Assembly: GCA_900549025.1 (NCBI GenBank)
Contig: URMZ01000027.1
Coordinates: 1-25,047, forward strand
Origin: an uncultured Collinsella sp.
GTDB lineage: Bacteria > Actinomycetota > Coriobacteriia > Coriobacteriales > Coriobacteriaceae
Length of the DNA: 25,047 bases
Direction: 5' to 3'
Shown here one piece after another: positions 23,590 through 25,047 of the stretch. Each line of letters begins with the position of its first letter. Within the stretch, counting starts at the first letter, position 1. The translations under genes and the position numbers were made by a program. The notes under the pieces were generated by a model. It was not told the origin of the DNA and did no database searches. It saw nothing but the letters and a program-made list of their open reading frames with translations.

Positions 23590-24527
23590 TGGCAGACGTC
23601 AAGAAAGTCGCCACGCGCGTTAGCTATGGCGAGGCGCTTGTCGAGCTGGGCAATGAACGCGATGACTTTGTGGTTCTCGATGCCGACCTGGCCGCCGCCA
23701 CGCAGACCGGTAAGTTTAAGGCTGCGCACCCTGAGCGCTTCTACGACGCCGGCATTGCCGAGAGCAACTTGATGGGGCTCGCCGCCGGCATTGCGACCAC
23801 GGGCCACGTCGCCTTTGCGAGCACCTTTGCCATGTTCGCCGCCGGCCGCGCGTACGAGCAAGTGCGTAATTCCATCGGCTATCCGCACCTCAACGTCAAA
23901 ATCGGCGCCACGCATGCGGGTATCTCGGTCGGTGAAGACGGCGCAACGCATCAGTGCTGCGAGGACATCGCGCTCATGCGCACGATCCCGGGTATGACGG
24001 TAATCGTTCCCGCCGATGACATCGAGGCTCGCGCTTGCGTGCGCGCCGCCTATGAGTTTGAGGGACCGGTCTACATGCGCTTCGGCCGCCTGGCAACACC
24101 GGTCATCAACGACCGCGAGGACTATGAGTTCAAGATTGGTCGCGGCGTGGTCGTGCGCGAGGGGTCCGATGTGACCATCATCGCTTGTGGCCTTATGGTC
24201 GCCGAGGCACTTGAGGCTGCCGAGGCGCTCGCTGCTGATGGTATCGATGCTGAGGTCATCAACATGCACACGATTAAGCCGCTTGATGAGCGCCTGGTGG
24301 TTGCCAGCGCCAAGAAGACTGGTCGTGTGGTCACTGCCGAGGAGCATTCGATTATCGGTGGTCTTGGCGAGGCCGTGGCCTCGGTGCTCGCGGAGCAGCA
24401 TCCGGTGCCGATGCGTCGCGTCGGCGTGCGCGATGTGTATGGCGAGTCCGGCCCTGCGGTCGATTTGCTGCACAAGTACGGTTTGGACGCCGACGGCATC
24501 GAAGCTGCGGTCAGGTCTGTGTTGTAA
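23589..24527 (+). CDS. Transketolase, C-terminal (pyrimidine-binding) subunit
   Basis: This 312-residue partner carries the pyrimidine-binding and C-terminal domains. The catalytic glutamate that activates the thiamine ring is E58 in GIAESNLMG. The substrate-binding region ATHAGISVGEDGATHQ is visible near 110-126, and the domain linking to the C-terminal Rossmann-like fold begins near 190 (VTIIACGLMVAEALEAA). The ATG overlaps the stop of the N-terminal subunit by one base, consistent with equal production of the subunits. The EIIA gene follows 11 nt downstream. Confidence 0.96.
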   Translation: MADVKKVATRVSYGEALVELGNERDDFVVLDADLAAATQTGKFKAAHPERFYDAGIAESNLMGLAAGIATTGHVAFASTFAMFAAGRAYEQVRNSIGYPHLNVKIGATHAGISVGEDGATHQCCEDIALMRTIPGMTVIVPADDIEARACVRAAYEFEGPVYMRFGRLATPVINDREDYEFKIGRGVVVREGSDVTIIACGLMVAEALEAAEALAADGIDAEVINMHTIKPLDERLVVASAKKTGRVVTAEEHSIIGGLGEAVASVLAEQHPVPMRRVGVRDVYGESGPAVDLLHKYGLDADGIEAAVRSVL

Positions 24528-24538
24528 GGAAGGTTTCC

Positions 24539-24991
24539 ATGGGATTTGTATCTGCCAACCAAGTGACGATCGGGTATACCGCCGCCTCGCGCGAGGACGC
24601 CCTGCATTATTTGTCCGAGCAGGCCATCGAGCTCGGCTTTGCCGATGACGCATCTGCCGTAGAGGCCGCTTTCATTGCTCGCGAGAACGAGGCCGAGACT
24701 GGCCTTGTCGCCGGTTTTGCCGTTCCGCATGCCAAAAGCGACGCGATCCACACGCCGGGCGTTGCCGTGCTTAAACTGGCCGAGCCCGTTGAATGGCCGA
24801 GCTTCGATGGGGTGCCCGTCGATGTTGCGCTCGCGCTGTACGTGCCCGCCGGTGAGGCTGGAACCACGCACCTGCGTCTGCTCTCCAAGGCTGCCGTGAT
24901 GCTGATGGACGCCGGCTTCCGTGACAAGGTGCGCGCGAGCACCGATCCCGTTGAGATTGCGGAGCTCATCAATAGCGGACTCGAAGACTAG
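24539..24991 (+). CDS. PTS EIIA component, fructose/mannitol type
   Basis: This 150-residue cytoplasmic EIIA accepts phosphate from HPr on the predicted active-site histidine H64 (GFAVPHAKSDAI, about 59-70) and passes it to C9 of the EIIBC encoded first in the operon. Length and fold markers (GLVAGFAVPHA, LRLLSKAAVML) fit EIIA type 2. AAGGAAGG precedes the ATG, overlapping the end of the transketolase gene. Placing EIIA last and EIIBC first brackets the metabolic genes, arguing that all six genes serve one substrate. The stop at 24989-24991 is followed by a small 6-bp hairpin (GAACGG/CCGTTC, 24991-25007) that is not a convincing terminator, so the operon may continue past the window. Confidence 0.95.
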   Translation: MGFVSANQVTIGYTAASREDALHYLSEQAIELGFADDASAVEAAFIARENEAETGLVAGFAVPHAKSDAIHTPGVAVLKLAEPVEWPSFDGVPVDVALALYVPAGEAGTTHLRLLSKAAVMLMDAGFRDKVRASTDPVEIAELINSGLED

Positions 24992-25047
24992 AACGGTCAT
25001 CCCGTTCAATCAATCGATCCTTCTCCAAGGAAAAGGGCCGCGACGCC
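24992..25047 (+). other. Window end downstream of EIIA
   Basis: A weak stem-loop overlaps the EIIA stop codon (24991-24996/25002-25007), and no T-tract follows. CCAAGGAAAAGG near 25025-25037 could be a Shine-Dalgarno for another gene beyond the window. No gene can be called. Confidence 0.3.

Overview
The window looks like chromosomal DNA of a high-GC actinobacterium, most likely a gut Coriobacteriia member close to Collinsella. This is inferred from GC-rich codon use, the GC-rich 5S/23S end, a TilS-Hpt-FtsH block and a sugar PTS operon with a split transketolase. No database comparison was possible, so the taxon is an inference.

Layout. The window opens with the end of an rRNA operon (23S 3' part, 5S, terminator). 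Then come a small AT-richer membrane-tail protein (-) and an Hsp20 chaperone (+). A WalJ-type metallo-beta-lactamase hydrolase (-) is divergent from tilS-hpt-ftsH (+). Next are a PLP aminotransferase, a PHP-domain hydrolase and, convergent to it, a TrmA/RlmD-type 23S rRNA methyltransferase. A divergent spacer holds a perfect 35-bp inverted repeat. It is followed by a polar amino acid ABC transporter (binding protein, permease, ATPase), an EF-G-like GTPase with degenerate G motifs, and a convergent membrane-anchored DNA-entry-type nuclease.

The last 7.5 kb is a carbohydrate module. A LacI-type repressor is divergent from a PTS EIIBC - GatZ/KbaZ-like protein - transaldolase - transketolase N - transketolase C - PTS EIIA operon. 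It can be read as a self-contained route: import and phosphorylate a ketose or polyol, convert it with the GatZ-like enzyme, and feed it into the pentose-phosphate interconversions. No catalytic GatY/KbaY aldolase and no sugar-phosphate kinase is present in the window.

The strongest unexplained signals are non-coding. (1) A roughly 100-nt imperfect hairpin element occurs twice, after the ABC binding-protein gene and after the GatZ-like gene. Its apical core is conserved in sequence, while its basal arms differ in sequence but still pair. (2) The EIIBC-GatZ spacer holds an A-B-A'-B' complementarity pattern that can form a 13-bp hairpin whose loop is complementary to downstream sequence. (3) Two more spacers in the same operon carry strong stem-loops without T-tracts. 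(4) The 35-bp inverted repeat at 11196-11334 encloses a nested hairpin. (5) The hexamer TACAAT recurs 24-40 nt upstream of five start codons. Most genes are otherwise ordinary housekeeping genes.
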